Under the pieces are notes generated by a model. The model saw only the letters and a program-made list of their open reading frames with translations. It was not told where the DNA came from and ran no database searches. Of a stretch of DNA of 31,664 bases, positions 21,064 to 31,138 are shown one piece after another. The stretch lies in the NCBI RefSeq assembly GCF_000003605.2, contig NW_003137825.1, forward strand, positions 411,965 through 443,628, given 5' to 3'. Both the position numbers and the translations under genes were made by a program. The stretch comes from Saccoglossus kowalevskii (Eukaryota; Hemichordata; Enteropneusta; Harrimaniidae). How positions within the stretch are numbered: the first letter of the stretch is position 1; each line of letters opens with the position of its first letter.

Positions 21064-22838
21064 TAATTCCCCCTTTTTAACTTTCCCCCCCAAATAATAT
21101 ATCGCCCCTTTAAAATCCACGCCATATTTAATTGACGCATGAGGGCGCTATTAAAAAACAACACATTCAGTAGCTCTCTATGAACGATGTTGTAGATTTG
21201 AACACGTATACACAAATTTAACAAATTCCAGCATAAATCATCAACCTGTTTGTTTATTCGCACAACATATACCGCTCTAATATCATTCCTCTAATAAAAC
21301 ATGTACATTTGCATTTCATAAAATATATAAAATATCTTTGAATTATAAGTATTGAATTATATTAAGTGTTTCCACATATTAAAGGATTTCCGATAGGATA
21401 CTATTCTGTACGAATGACAGATGAACGAAATAAACTACTGCATAGTACAGTATATGTACAATATAAAAAAATGACGTAATATATAGTCTAAAAAATGAAC
21501 AGTTGCACTTTTGTTGGGGAAAATATACATTACGCCCACGTTGAAATAAAAGATATCAGATATCAGATCGAAATGGTAGGCATTTTGCAATTTATCAGTT
21601 TATCAGCGACCAAATTCAAAAAACGTTTTATTGAGTTTTTACGGAAATTAATTTTTGACTTTTGAAAATGTCATCTTTTAAAGCAGGGGAGTCGTCACCT
21701 GCGCATGCGTCAGGTGACCATAACGTGTCATTGTTTACAAACAAGCGCCTGCCCGTGAACCTTTGCGTTTTTAGCACGTGTTGTTTTCGTCGCTTGGGAC
21801 TCAATAACCGCGTGTGCGCAAGGTGACGACCCTCCCGTTTTAACATTTTCCTTCACGTCAACGATGTACAAATTACACCATCTGTTTGCCTCAAAATGAT
21901 GACTTTGAGTTATGGCCACGAGAACATGCTGGACACGTTAATGAAATTTAGATCATAAAGTTCGACGGACTATATCTCCAAAACTATGAAAGCACATAAA
22001 CATTCTGAGACCCATTTTCAACGATTATTATCTTTAATGTAACAGTGAAAAAATCAAAAACATAGAAAGAACAAACAGCCAATCCCGAAAACAAATAACT
22101 ATATGTTTATGAGATTCACGGGACCGATCGTAATTTAATCTCCTAAGCAAATACAGAACCGTACTATCCTATATCTCAGCGACCTGAAAACGTATATATT
22201 GCCATAGCTGAGTGCTTAGTAACTGGTGGGGAACGTACTAATCTCAATTAAACGATTACTTGTGTTTTCCCTCTCGCTATTACTTTCAGGGCGAAAGAGC
22301 AGAACGTTATACACAGGTGGTTTATAGGTTCGCACGGCTATGACATTTTGACAAATCACACGTCAACGCACTATATACTGATATCAATTGTGACTTTGAT
22401 TCTTGTTAAATTTCATGGTACTATCGACACTATAAACCCACTGCTTTTAATTTTCAATTCAAACTTCATTTTCAATCAGGGTTTTTTGCCTGTTGGGATT
22501 TTGCAAACAAGTCTAATTTTTACCCTAATGTAGATGTATACGTATTCAATAGAATTAAAACCATTAAATACTTTGTGTTATTCATTGGGAAATGGAATTA
22601 CTCTTATTCAAGTTATTTAAGAAGACACAAGTAACTAAAGTGCATATTTAAATAATGCGAAACAAATACAGATTTTATAACGTTGTGGGCGCTAATTTAT
22701 CGACTATCGCCATTAAAATGCCATATAAAGAAAAAAATATGAAAGTGTGTGTCACGTACTATGGCCACGTGGGGAAGAGGCAAGTGTAAGTATAGCGAAT
22801 ATCATAATATGGCTCAAACTGTCATTGAATATGTAAAA
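21064..22838. other. Intergenic region around the inverted-repeat GC island
   Basis: Apart from 21655-21855, no gene or repeat is recognised. Short frames here are AT-driven. Confidence 0.5.
21655..21855. repeat. Inverted-repeat GC island with NRF1-like sites
   Basis: Left arm GAAAATGTCATCTTTTAAAG..GGGGAGTCGTCACCTGCGCA at about 21664-21710; the right arm, reversed, reads GAAAATGT..AAAACGGGAGG..GTCGTCACCTTGCGCACAC from about 21850 to 21812. Inside the left arm GTCACCTG and CAGGTGAC form a perfect 8-bp stem around CGCATGCG. TGCGCATGCG fits the NRF1 consensus closely, and CACGTG occurs at about 21775. It is either a small MITE or a promoter with paired sites. Confidence 0.6.
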
Positions 22839-22983
22839 ATCAATACCCAACTATAATCCAAACAATGTCAAAAGGCAATATTTACAAATCCGAGAACACA
22901 CAGGGGACACACAAACAAAACAAACAACACACTGTCAAATCGGTGAGAGAGATACATGGATCTCAAGGCACATGCCAAGATGA
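22839..22983 (+). repeat. Dispersed repeat, copy 2
   Basis: Partner of 7792-7934, same orientation. Carries an extra AACAAACA-type insertion after ACAAACAAAA. Confidence 0.8.
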
Positions 22984-23026
22984 ACTTAAGAAAGAACACC
23001 GACTAGTAAATAAATACATTGGTATA

Positions 23027-23228
23027 ATATACTGTGGAATATTTTATTTTCGCTGGAATTAATTTTCGCTTTTTGGGCGTTTTGTGTGGAATTTATTTTC
23101 ACTGATTTTTGATGAGTTTAATGTGAAATATAGGAAAAAAAGTATATTCGCTAGATTTTATTTTCACGGAATCATCCCTTCAGCGAAAATAAATTCCAAG
23201 CGAAAATAAAGTATTCTACAGTAAATTA
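23027..23228. mobile_element. Palindromic MITE of about 200 bp
   Basis: The left end reads ACTGTGGAATATTTTATTTT then CGCTGGAATTAATTTTCGC; the right end, reversed, reads ACTGTAGAATACTTTATTTT then CGCTTGGAATTTATTTTCGC. The arms are over 40 bp with a few mismatches, and ATTTTATTTTCACGGAAT / GGAATTTATTTTCAC continue the symmetry inward. There is no coding capacity. The TA-rich flanks on both sides hide the target duplication. Confidence 0.85.
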
Positions 23229-23398
23229 TAACACATCACTCGTTAATACTGTACTGTAATTGGTCAAAACAGGATCACGTGTCATCGGCTAAATTACCAT
23301 AGTAGTGCCACGGAAATTACTAGTTCCCTTTGGAGACAAGTACATCAACTAGTGCCCGGGAATGACGTCACTCGTCACCTGATCGTGTGATTTCCAAT

Positions 23399-23637
23399 AT
23401 GTCGTCTGCTAGTTCGTCGCTGAAATCGTTTGTCCGCCTCGAAAGACTGAACGATTTAGCTTCAGTTCAGAAGAAGAACTTGACACACTAGTAAAAAATA
23501 AAGATGCACCTTAGACGAAGGACGCAATCAGGTTTTCTAGAAGCGTCTTTTGTGATGAAATTAGTACACCGCTAGCAGACGTCGAGAAGAAGACGCCAGA
23601 CGATCTATGCATGTTCCTCCGGCAATTCTACGTGTAA
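23399..23637 (+). pseudogene. Crypton-like (KIAA1958/DUF3504 type) recombinase N-terminus, broken
   Basis: ATG at 23399 opens MSSASSSLKSFVRLE and then runs out at TAG. In the +1 frame the reading resumes as SSEEELDTLVKNKDAP, hits an in-frame TAG, and continues TKDAIRFSRSVFCDEI, TPLADVEKKTPDDLCMFLRQ and FYV before TAA at 23635. The order ELDxLVxxKDAxxTK, then F-x(n)-F, then TPxDLxxxLRxFY matches the N-terminal DNA-binding region of KIAA1958-like proteins and animal Cryptons. Catalytic parts are absent. Lesions: one frameshift, one stop, 3' truncation. Just downstream, GTAATGTGTT..AACACTTATTAC forms a short inverted repeat. Confidence 0.7.
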
Positions 23638-25256
23638 TGTGTTATAAAACACTTATTACATGGCCTAATATGTGCAATATGTGCTTAATATTCAATTATC
23701 GTCAGTGTGTTTTGTGAATTAACGTACTGTAGAGGCATATATTACACGTAAAGAGATAGACTACCGATTGTCTATGGCGATGCCATTGTATTGAATCTAT
23801 ATCATTGGAAGCTAAATTGAGCTAAAATCCCGCTTTTATAACTTTAGCCATCATCATTCTTTAAATTGGAGTGAACCAAACTTAGAAAGGCTTCAAATTG
23901 TACAAAGTCTTTGATATAAATATTATATGCATTTACAATAACGAATACATTTCCCTAACATTGTATTTATATGCAATTACGACATGCGTTTAATCTGTTT
24001 AACACAATCGAATCTAACAATACCAAATGACTACCAATCGCTCATTTACATAATCGTAAATCTACTAATATTGTGCAAGAATGTAGGACGAAGTGGCAAA
24101 TACAAAAGTTCCCTTTTAAGTTCCTGATCAGTGGCAGTTTTGCACCAGTTACAAAATTTAAATTTGCAGTTAAGCAATAAATATGTTTTCACAGTAATTA
24201 TGCGATTAACTTCACCGATTTCTTTACTTGGTCTGATAAGTGCTAATTTGACACTTATTTCATTTTTCTGGTTCTCGGATTGACACTTTCATACCCCCTT
24301 GAACAAAGAATACAGTGCCCATGTGTCTTTAAGGGCCGTTTTACAAGAAGAAATTCCTGTGTGAAAGCACCTAGCAACGCAAAGCAGCGTTGTACATTAT
24401 TAGATGTGGTGAGTCTATACAAGATTATTTATTGTAATCTGTGGATATGCTGTTGAATTTAAATGACATTGAGTAGTATTTGAATACAAACAAATATTGA
24501 TGTTCTATATACCAACAAAAATCACATTACATGTGTTCTTACTGGAGAAAAAAGATTAAATGTCTCGTACAAGAAAAAAACACACAAGAATTTGAATAGC
24601 ATTATAGATGTATAGATCAATTGTTTTATATGACTTTTTTAATATGTGGACATATTTATTTTATACAATTCTATAGGTGTCCGTACCATACATATTTCAT
24701 ACATAACATAATTTATATATATATAATACATATTCAATTACAGTTGTACATAATTCTATGGATAATAAATTTATACAAATTCAATAGATATCGTAAGACT
24801 GTATATATTCTTTATAGAAATATTCGATGCAAAATAAAATAAAAGAAAATATCTTTCCCAAAACTATGAATCTTGTGAGTCGGGAGTATGGCAATCATGA
24901 CCTGTGTTTGAACTGTGGAAGGAACTGCGGTATTATGGTACAATGGTATTACATGTGGTGAAATTTTGGACGTAAGTGTTGTGGGATCTCGACACTCAAC
25001 CACGTGGGGATATCAAAGAGTTCCGATTCCGACATGGTGATGAGCCCATCGAGTCAAGTTATCTCCGGAATAACCACTAGGTTTTTATCTCACTAAAACT
25101 CGAATTCGAGTTTCAGTTACGTCATATTTGTTTGAGTGGATCACCAGATTTGGATTTCTGACTACAATTACCGACATGACTTGTCGACACTGTGACCAGT
25201 GCCATTTCTAACAAGCTTTGTTTACACAATTTACCATGTCAGCATACTTGCAGCTG
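23638..25256. other. AT-rich intergenic region
   Basis: No gene recognised. The only marked feature is an 18-bp perfect palindrome at 25096-25113. Confidence 0.55.
25096..25113. repeat. 18-bp perfect palindrome
   Basis: AAACTCGAATTCGAGTTT, spacer-free, about 150 bases before the satellite array. Confidence 0.8.
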
Positions 25257-26076
25257 TATCATCCCTAAATGTAATAATCAACCTTATTTGTAACAGTGAA
25301 CCCTATTTGTAGTAACGATCAACCCTAATTGTAATAACGATTAACCCTATTTGCAATAACGACCAACCCTATTTGTAAAAACAATCAGCCCTATTTGTAA
25401 TAACAGTCAACCCTATTTGTAATAACAATCAACCCTATTTGTAATAACTGTAAACCCTATTTGTAATAACAATCAACCCTATTTGCAATAACGACCAACC
25501 CTATTTGTAATAACGATCAACCCTAATTGTAATAACGCTTAACCCTATTTGCAATAACGACCAACCCTATTTGTAATAAATATCAACCATATTTGTAATA
25601 ACAGTCAACCCTATTTGTAATAACAATCAACCCTATTTGTAATAACTGTAAACCCTATTTGTAATAACAATCAACCCTATTTGCAATAACGACCAACCCT
25701 ATTTGTAATAACAATCAACCCTAATTGTAATAACGATTAACCCTATTTGCAATAACGACCAACCCTATTTGTAATAAATATCAACCATATTTGTAATAAC
25801 AGTCAACCCTATTTGTAATAACGATCAACCCTATTTGTAATAACAGTCAACCCTATTTGTAATAACAGTCAACCCTATTTGTAATAACGATCAACCCTAT
25901 TTGTAATAACAGTCAACCCTATTTGTAATAACAGTCAACTCTATTTGTAATAACAGTCAACCCTATTTGTAATAACGATCAACCCTATTTGTAATAACGA
26001 TCAACCCTATTTGTAATAACCGTCAACCCTATTTGTAATAACGATCAACCCTATTTGTAACAACATTCAACCCTAT
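25257..26076. repeat. 22-bp satellite array with 198-bp higher-order repeat
   Basis: About 37 units of the form NNTCAACCCTATTTGTAATAAC. Variants mark position: the unit with CCTAATTG begins at 25317, 25515 and 25713, exactly 198 bases (9 x 22) apart, and neighbours such as TTAACCCTATTTGC, GACCAACCC and TGTAAACCC repeat in the same order. The right third (from about 25820) is more uniform, mainly GATCAACCC and AGTCAACCC units. Each unit holds AACCCTA, a telomere-like word, but the array is not telomeric. No coding frame. Confidence 0.97.
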
Positions 26077-27688
26077 TATTGACAGTTTCTAGTAAGTATG
26101 TTTTATTTATAACTCTACCATACACATGCGAAAGGTAAAATATAACTAATAAAATATATCCAACATAGAAAGTTTGACTTTAAAAGCTATTTATATTCAT
26201 CTCTCCGAAATCGTGTACATGAATACATCTTTATGAAATTGTACATGGAACTAGGTGCAACAAATTCAACCATTCCAGGACAAATAATGTATTCTATTAC
26301 TAAAGAAACCAATGTTAAGTTAGCAACAGGGATGTGAGTGAATTTATCTACAATTCAGAAATGTTCTAACAATCATTAAGCCTGCCACTATAACAACCTA
26401 TATACCATCAGAATGCTGTACTAATGTTTGTCTAACGGACAATTTCGTAGTTAAAAACAATCAAAAGGTGGTTTTACACTTTCCGAGACGTCACGCATAT
26501 TCTGAAGTGTTGTTTTTTTTGTGAGCTGTTTTTCATGACAATGTACAAGAAACATGCGACTCGATTTGTTTATTTATGCTTCAGTTTTCTATAATTATAA
26601 CGAATTGTTGGTAGTATTTCTGTAGTTATTTTAGTTTGGCTGTGGCTGAAAAACAAAAGCCAGATAAAGAAAAAACGAGATACAGTCTTCTTTATGAAGA
26701 TATTTTTATCCGCATTACGAATTATGACATCATCGTAATCAAACAGTGCTGAAATACAAATCTTAAATGGTCTTAAAGAAAATATCACCAAAAAAGCCAC
26801 CATTGTCGATCCTCCTTGTGTTAGATTCCGTTAACATGAATTATGAACGTGCTCCCCACAATGACTGCGTAGCTTTTAATTATGTCTGATACTACCACTA
26901 CGAGTTACAATGTCAATAATTTACCAAGGCGTTGTACCAGAACGTGCTAAGCGGACTGCCCTTAAACACAGAAATGACAGTAATCGTATTGAAAATAAGG
27001 GACTTATATGGTTTATTCAGTTAGAGATGACATTCATCTCATCTCGCAAAAACTATTCATATCAAGTTGAGTACAGTAATATGAGAATAAGGACAGCATT
27101 TGCAAACCGTAATTATCTTTCCTCTAAATGATGTGCTCCGGTAGTTTCATTCGGTTAATTTTAAAGGCTCAAATTTTAAAGAGTCAAATTCATGGGCGGG
27201 ATCAGGGGGCAAGTTTGCATTTATGGTTTCAAATGTGAAGTAAGTGGTTCTCTAGGTCAAATCGAAGATCACATTTGAGGACATTAATTAATTAACAGTG
27301 ATATAGGCTAAAATTCTTCTTAAAATTAACATATAATCCACTATGACCTTGGAAAAAAACACGAAGATAGTTGTTCATATGAAAACAATCTCGAAAACGT
27401 CTGTACATACTCAGTTTATTTATTAAGTATTTCGGACTCTTGTATCACAAAAAGTTGTTCCGTGACTCAATTTATCTCGAGCTCATTTTATTTCAAGCAC
27501 TGTATAATCCTAAATTATTGCACTTACGTAATTAAAAATAGCGTTCCTGTAGTGAGACTATTACAATTTATACCCTGAACCAACGCTCTTTGTGGTCGGT
27601 TTTACGTAATGGATTATTTAAATTGATTCATGAATTGTGCTAACTCAATCATCAGTGTTCAATAACAAACCATTTACCACTTGAAAAG
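26077..27688. other. AT-rich intergenic region
   Basis: No exon, repeat family or RNA gene recognised on either strand. It probably includes the far 3' flank of the sulfotransferase gene. Confidence 0.55.
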
Positions 27689-27694
27689 TTTATT
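27689..27694 (-). promoter_or_regulatory. Polyadenylation signal of the sulfotransferase gene
   Basis: Minus strand AATAAA, 26 bases after the stop codon at 27723-27721, implying a very short 3' UTR. A further TTATTATT-rich stretch surrounds it. Confidence 0.55.
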
Positions 27695-27720
27695 ATTAAC
27701 AGTGAATAATAACAGATGTT

Positions 27721-28813
27721 TTATGTCCGCGTTTTTTTGACCATGTGGTACTGCTTACGAACTGTGACTCTTTTTTTCTTTGGTGTTTGTTTTGCAGCAA
27801 TTTCATCAAAACCCCAGCTTTCTATCATTTTACAATAACTTGGTGAGTTTGGTTTTATAAGTGTTCTGTTTCTCCGATTCGAATAGTCAATAACGAATCT
27901 GCCTTCATCTAAACACTCCGAATGTACCTTCTTTAACATATCTCGAAATGTTGCTAAGTCTTCATCAAAACTGTCACCGTACGCCTTAACCTTAAGCCAA
28001 AAAGTGTTGTTGAAGTGTTGATACAGTTTCAAATCGGCGCTGTTTATTTCCAATATTCGCTGTCGTTTCCAATCATCAAGTCTGGATCGCAGTTGGTCGT
28101 TTCTCGTATTTTGCTGTATGTATACAATATCTTCAAATTCCCAGCATAAAAGCTTCTTCAACAAAATAAGCGATTCGTCAAAATACTCTGCAATCATAAC
28201 CAAATCGAAATCATTTGTTGCTTTTTGTATCGCGTGATCCACGAGTGTTTCATTGTAACTGTTCTCAGGGTCAAGTCCTAAATCAAACATCTGCCTGTTT
28301 CTCAGTAATGATCTATGGTAATCGCTCATAGTGCGATTCATATACTGGTTTGTATTTGACAAAAAACTTCCGAATGGATCTTGTTTTTTGTATAAGTCGA
28401 GGGCATCACTAATATTAAAAAATCCAAATATCGACTCGTATGTAGCCACGGGATGACGTAATATTGTTATATACGTGGCATTTTGAATAATATTGATGGT
28501 AGCCGTTTTATTAAATGGAACATGGCTAACAAACATGCTGTACGAGGTGCCTGGAAGAGGGGGCAACAGATGTCGCGCCATTCCACTGTTGAAACGAATT
28601 GTGCTCGAAAAATACCCCGGAGGATGGTGTGCTGGTAATACAAACGATAAGCTGTGACTGAGTCCAAAACGTGTGAGTATTGACGAAACTGTCGTACTAG
28701 CTGTCTTATATGTCTTCAAGAATACCACCTTTGTTTTTGGCGCATCACATGCTTCATACCACTGATCATTAGACGTCTGAGATGCTCCTGTTACGGAGGT
28801 GTTGGAATTTAAC
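27721..28813 (-). CDS. Galactose-3-O-sulfotransferase-like, large terminal coding exon
   Basis: A 1093-nt exon encoding 363 residues and TAA. The family moves sulfate from PAPS to the 3-OH of galactose on glycolipids or glycoproteins in the Golgi lumen. Counting from the first full codon, the 5'-phosphosulfate loop KVVFLKTYKTASTT is near 28-41 and the 3'-phosphate site ATYITILRHPVATYES near 112-126. Later blocks LLKKLLCWEFEDIVYIQQN and NNTFWLKVKAYG fit Gal3ST1-4. There are several N-x-S/T sequons. The human Gal3ST1 has 423 residues, so only the N-terminal cytoplasmic tail and membrane anchor are missing, presumably on an upstream exon. The exon starts at acceptor TACAACACAG (phase 2); the TTG a little upstream is intron sequence, not a start. 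A basic C-terminal tail (KKKRVTVRK) is unusual for the family. Acceptor specificity and paralogue cannot be told. Confidence 0.9.
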
Positions 28814-28870
28814 CTGTGTTGTAACAAAAATAAAATTGACTATGCACATCATAACTTATCCGACACGTGT
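28757..28870 (-). repeat. Exon-edge repeat, copy A (the functional one)
   Basis: The intron end, acceptor and first 20-odd codons of the sulfotransferase exon (LNSNTSVTGASQTSNDQWYE). Two diverged copies of this segment follow on the plus-strand side at 30842-30960 and 31139-31260. Confidence 0.8.
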
Positions 28871-29010
28871 TTTACTGGCATCATATAACAGGTGTCATTT
28901 TCAATTCACTGTATACGGAAACGTGTACTGGCACAGAAATTACTACGTTGTAAGACATCACGCTGGAAGTCATCATTCTAAATTAAACTACTACAATTCA
29001 TTCTGTGAAT
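28857..29010 (+). repeat. Flank duplication, left copy
   Basis: Shares CGTGTTTTAC, AGGTGTCATTT, ACAGAAATTAC, ACGTTGTAAG and TTAAACTACTACAATTCATT with 29187-29335 in the same order. The distance between copies is about 330 bases. Confidence 0.85.
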
Positions 29011-29186
29011 AAAATATTTCGCTTCATGTACAGCACTAGAATGAGTGATGGAAATTGGGGCATGTTTTACCCCACTGTAGATTTGACAACTATGTACGAT
29101 GTCTATTTTACATAATTAGTTACTTGACTGACTATATTTGTTTACTTTTGTTGTAATATTTATTGATTATTTATCATTAATTTATC

Positions 29187-29335
29187 TTACATGTGTTTTA
29201 CAGACAGTATTACAAGTGTCATTTGCACAAACAACAGATACTTAAATGCGTACAGAAACAGAAATTACATATAAGTACGTTGTAAGTCACCATTTTAACT
29301 TAAACTACTACAATTCATTATGTAAATAGGTTATT
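29187..29335 (+). repeat. Flank duplication, right copy
   Basis: Partner of 28857-29010. It ends within a few bases of the hairpin-rich element start at 29343, so the insertion seems to interrupt the duplicated DNA. Confidence 0.85.
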
Positions 29336-29342
29336 TTTTATA

Positions 29343-29455
29343 GTTATACTACCCCTACGGGTAGTTTAACGGGAAATAGCGGCTCCTTTTGGAGCCTCGG
29401 TCTGGTAAAAGTCCGAGGCGCGCAGCGAGGAGGGGTAGTATAACGAAGTTATACT
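29343..29455. repeat. Multi-hairpin palindromic locus, probable Crypton-element end
   Basis: An outer perfect 14-bp stem, GTTATACTACCCCT (29343-29356) with AGGGGTAGTATAAC (29431-29444), encloses three smaller hairpins: ACTACCC/GGGTAGT, GGCTCC-TTTT-GGAGCC (29381-29396) and GCCTCGG/CCGAGGC (29394-29400 with 29413-29419). The right side also forms a perfect palindrome AGTATAAC-GAA-GTTATACT (29437-29455). It is GC-rich against its surroundings and lies 275 bases before the start codon of the recombinase relic. Its role is inferred from position: a terminal or recombination site of the element, or a separate small hairpin element. Confidence 0.7.
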
Positions 29456-29568
29456 GCGAATTTGACGAGTTTTGCACGGCTTATTTTAAATCCTGTGGTC
29501 ATGGCGGATATTTACAGCGCTATTGTGTAAATCGCAATTCTAAACCAGGTGTAGTCAACCGCAATTAT

Positions 29569-29615
29569 CAGCCGTGCTCATTGGCTATAAAAGATGTGTT
29601 GAAAAGCTCTAGCCA
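29569..29615 (+). promoter_or_regulatory. CCAAT/TATA promoter of the Crypton-like element
   Basis: CATTGGC (inverted CCAAT) at about 29579, TATAAAAG at 29586-29593, and AGCCAATCGG at about 29611. The TATA box is 137 bases before the ATG at 29730, consistent with a start site near 29620 and a short leader. Confidence 0.55.
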
Positions 29616-29729
29616 ATCGGCATTTACTCAGCAGAGTTTGTTTTGTTTAACAATAGAATCCACCAACAGTGGACTTTATTGTATTACCATAACCAACACT
29701 GATTGGACCACCGGAGATCCGCCAGAATC

Positions 29730-30658
29730 ATGTCCGCTCAAGAATTTGCTGCTCCGGAAATTGACTGGGATTTGGAAAACTGGTTGTCCCAAATTGATGT
29801 GGACGACGCCGAGGACTTTAAACTGAGCGATATTCAGAAAGAATTCCGTTTTTTACCTCCAGTTGACAGCAAACAAGTCACCGAATACCAGCAGTCACGC
29901 AGACAACCAGACAACTCGCAGCGCTACAAAATGGGGCGTCAAAACATGGAATGAGTGGAAAGAGCAAAGCAGATGACTGATATCGCTGGGATAAAAGGTT
30001 ATCATACTGGGCATTCAGGAAAGGTACGTATTAGAATTTTCACTTTAGTAATGCAATGTTCGATTTCCCCGCTGACGAGAAATAGTCATAACTTTATGTC
30101 GAAAATAATCACTACTCGTTAACTCCATTTTTTCATGCAAACTGTTTGGTGGAATAGCATTTAAATATATATATTATATTCACTGGCACGATACGTCTGA
30201 TTCATTTCACGCGATAAAGATTTAATGCAAACGGCTTTGGCGTGTTTTAAAAAAGCTGAACGATTGAACGTACTATAACAATATATTGATATTTTACATT
30301 GCTATGAGGTGGACTGTTACAAGCTATTGTACTTTAATTTCATATTGATACATTGTATTTTATTTTAATTAAGCAGGTTACACAGGCAACCACGCTGTTC
30401 CGGCAAAATTTCGACGAGCAGCTAATAGCAGAAAGAACGGGTCACTCCAGTCTAGCAATTAGAAGCTACGAGCAGACGAAAGCGGTGTCAGACGCATTGC
30501 AGCCACCCAAAGCGAAAACTGCGAAAGAAGCGAAAACGCATGACATATCCACCACCCCAACAGACGAGGACAAATCTAATACCACTGTCATAACCGATTC
30601 TTCCCAAGTGTTCGTGAATTTTGTAAAAGGAAATATGAAACTTGAAATACGTTTTTAA
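29730..30658 (+). pseudogene. Crypton-like tyrosine recombinase (KIAA1958/DUF3504 type), internally deleted
   Basis: Exon 1 (29730-30023) opens MSAQEFAAPEIDWDLENWL and reaches EFRFLPPVDSK; the next family block, TKWGVKTWNEWKEQSR, is in the +1 frame from about 29923, so there is a frameshift. Directly after it, MTDIAGIKGYHTGHSGK belongs to the far C-terminal domain, so the core of roughly 200-250 residues with the first catalytic Arg is deleted. The donor GTACGT at 30024 and acceptor TTAAGCAG at 30376 bound a phase-0 intron of 353 nt. Exon 2 (30377-30658) gives VTQATTLFRQ, FDEQLIAERTGHSSLAIRSY and a Lys/Ala/Thr-rich tail ending LEIRF. The family signature H-x-x-R, then G-H, then Tyr is seen as HSGK, TGH and SYEQ. 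Not able to make an active enzyme. Confidence 0.82.
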
Positions 30659-30841
30659 AATGTATCGTATAATCGTCATTGCGTATTTAAATAATTAAAT
30701 GAAAATTCCACCTTGTTCTTTGTTTTCATTCAGTGGCTACCTGTTATGTTAATCAGCTTTTCACTCCTGTTGTGCTCATGAATATTTAAATTAACCCATT
30801 CATTATTAACAGTCCCGGCTTGTTAATCTAACATTTTACAT

Positions 30842-30960
30842 ACCACTGGTCACTGGTAACCTGAGGTGTTCTTCTCACGGTGTTGTTGGAATTTAACCTG
30901 TGTATGAAAGGAAATTAAATGAAATTGATTACGGTACATCATTAATTTATCTCAAATTTA
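30842..30960 (-). pseudogene. Exon-edge repeat, copy B (decayed sulfotransferase exon start)
   Basis: The minus strand has a good acceptor, TTTCCTTTCATACACAG, then a frame reading LNSNNTVRRTPQVTSDQWY, clearly related to LNSNTSVTGASQTSNDQWY of the functional exon, and a stop within a few codons. Intron sequence next to it (ATTAATTTATC) is also shared. Confidence 0.75.
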
Positions 30961-31138
30961 TCTTAAGTAAAGCATGATAATAATCTATGATATTTAGCAT
31001 GATAACATGCAATATACGTCATTTTGAAGTGCGTTTTTAGCGCAATGAGTGTGACGAGGTAAGTATCGTGTTTCAGTGCAGTGGTGCGGCGACTGCCGTG
31101 ATTATGAGTTCCAAAGTTTTCCCTAACTTCATATGCTA

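Noticed and set aside
25257-26076. CRISPR array
   Set aside because: The units are contiguous 22-mers without unique spacers, and the genome is eukaryotic.
28814-28827. TTG start giving a 368-residue sulfotransferase
   Set aside because: These bases are intron: they contain the pyrimidine-rich end and the ACAG acceptor, and the protein lacks the membrane anchor, which must come from an upstream exon.
29437-29455. loxP-like site
   Set aside because: ATAACGAAGTTAT resembles a loxP arm by one indel, but the palindrome has a 3-base centre instead of the 8-base spacer, so the likeness is probably chance.
29389-29826. Plus-strand 145-codon frame overlapping the Crypton-like start
   Set aside because: It begins without an ATG inside the hairpin locus, runs through the TATA/CCAAT promoter, and overlaps the recognised recombinase block in another frame.
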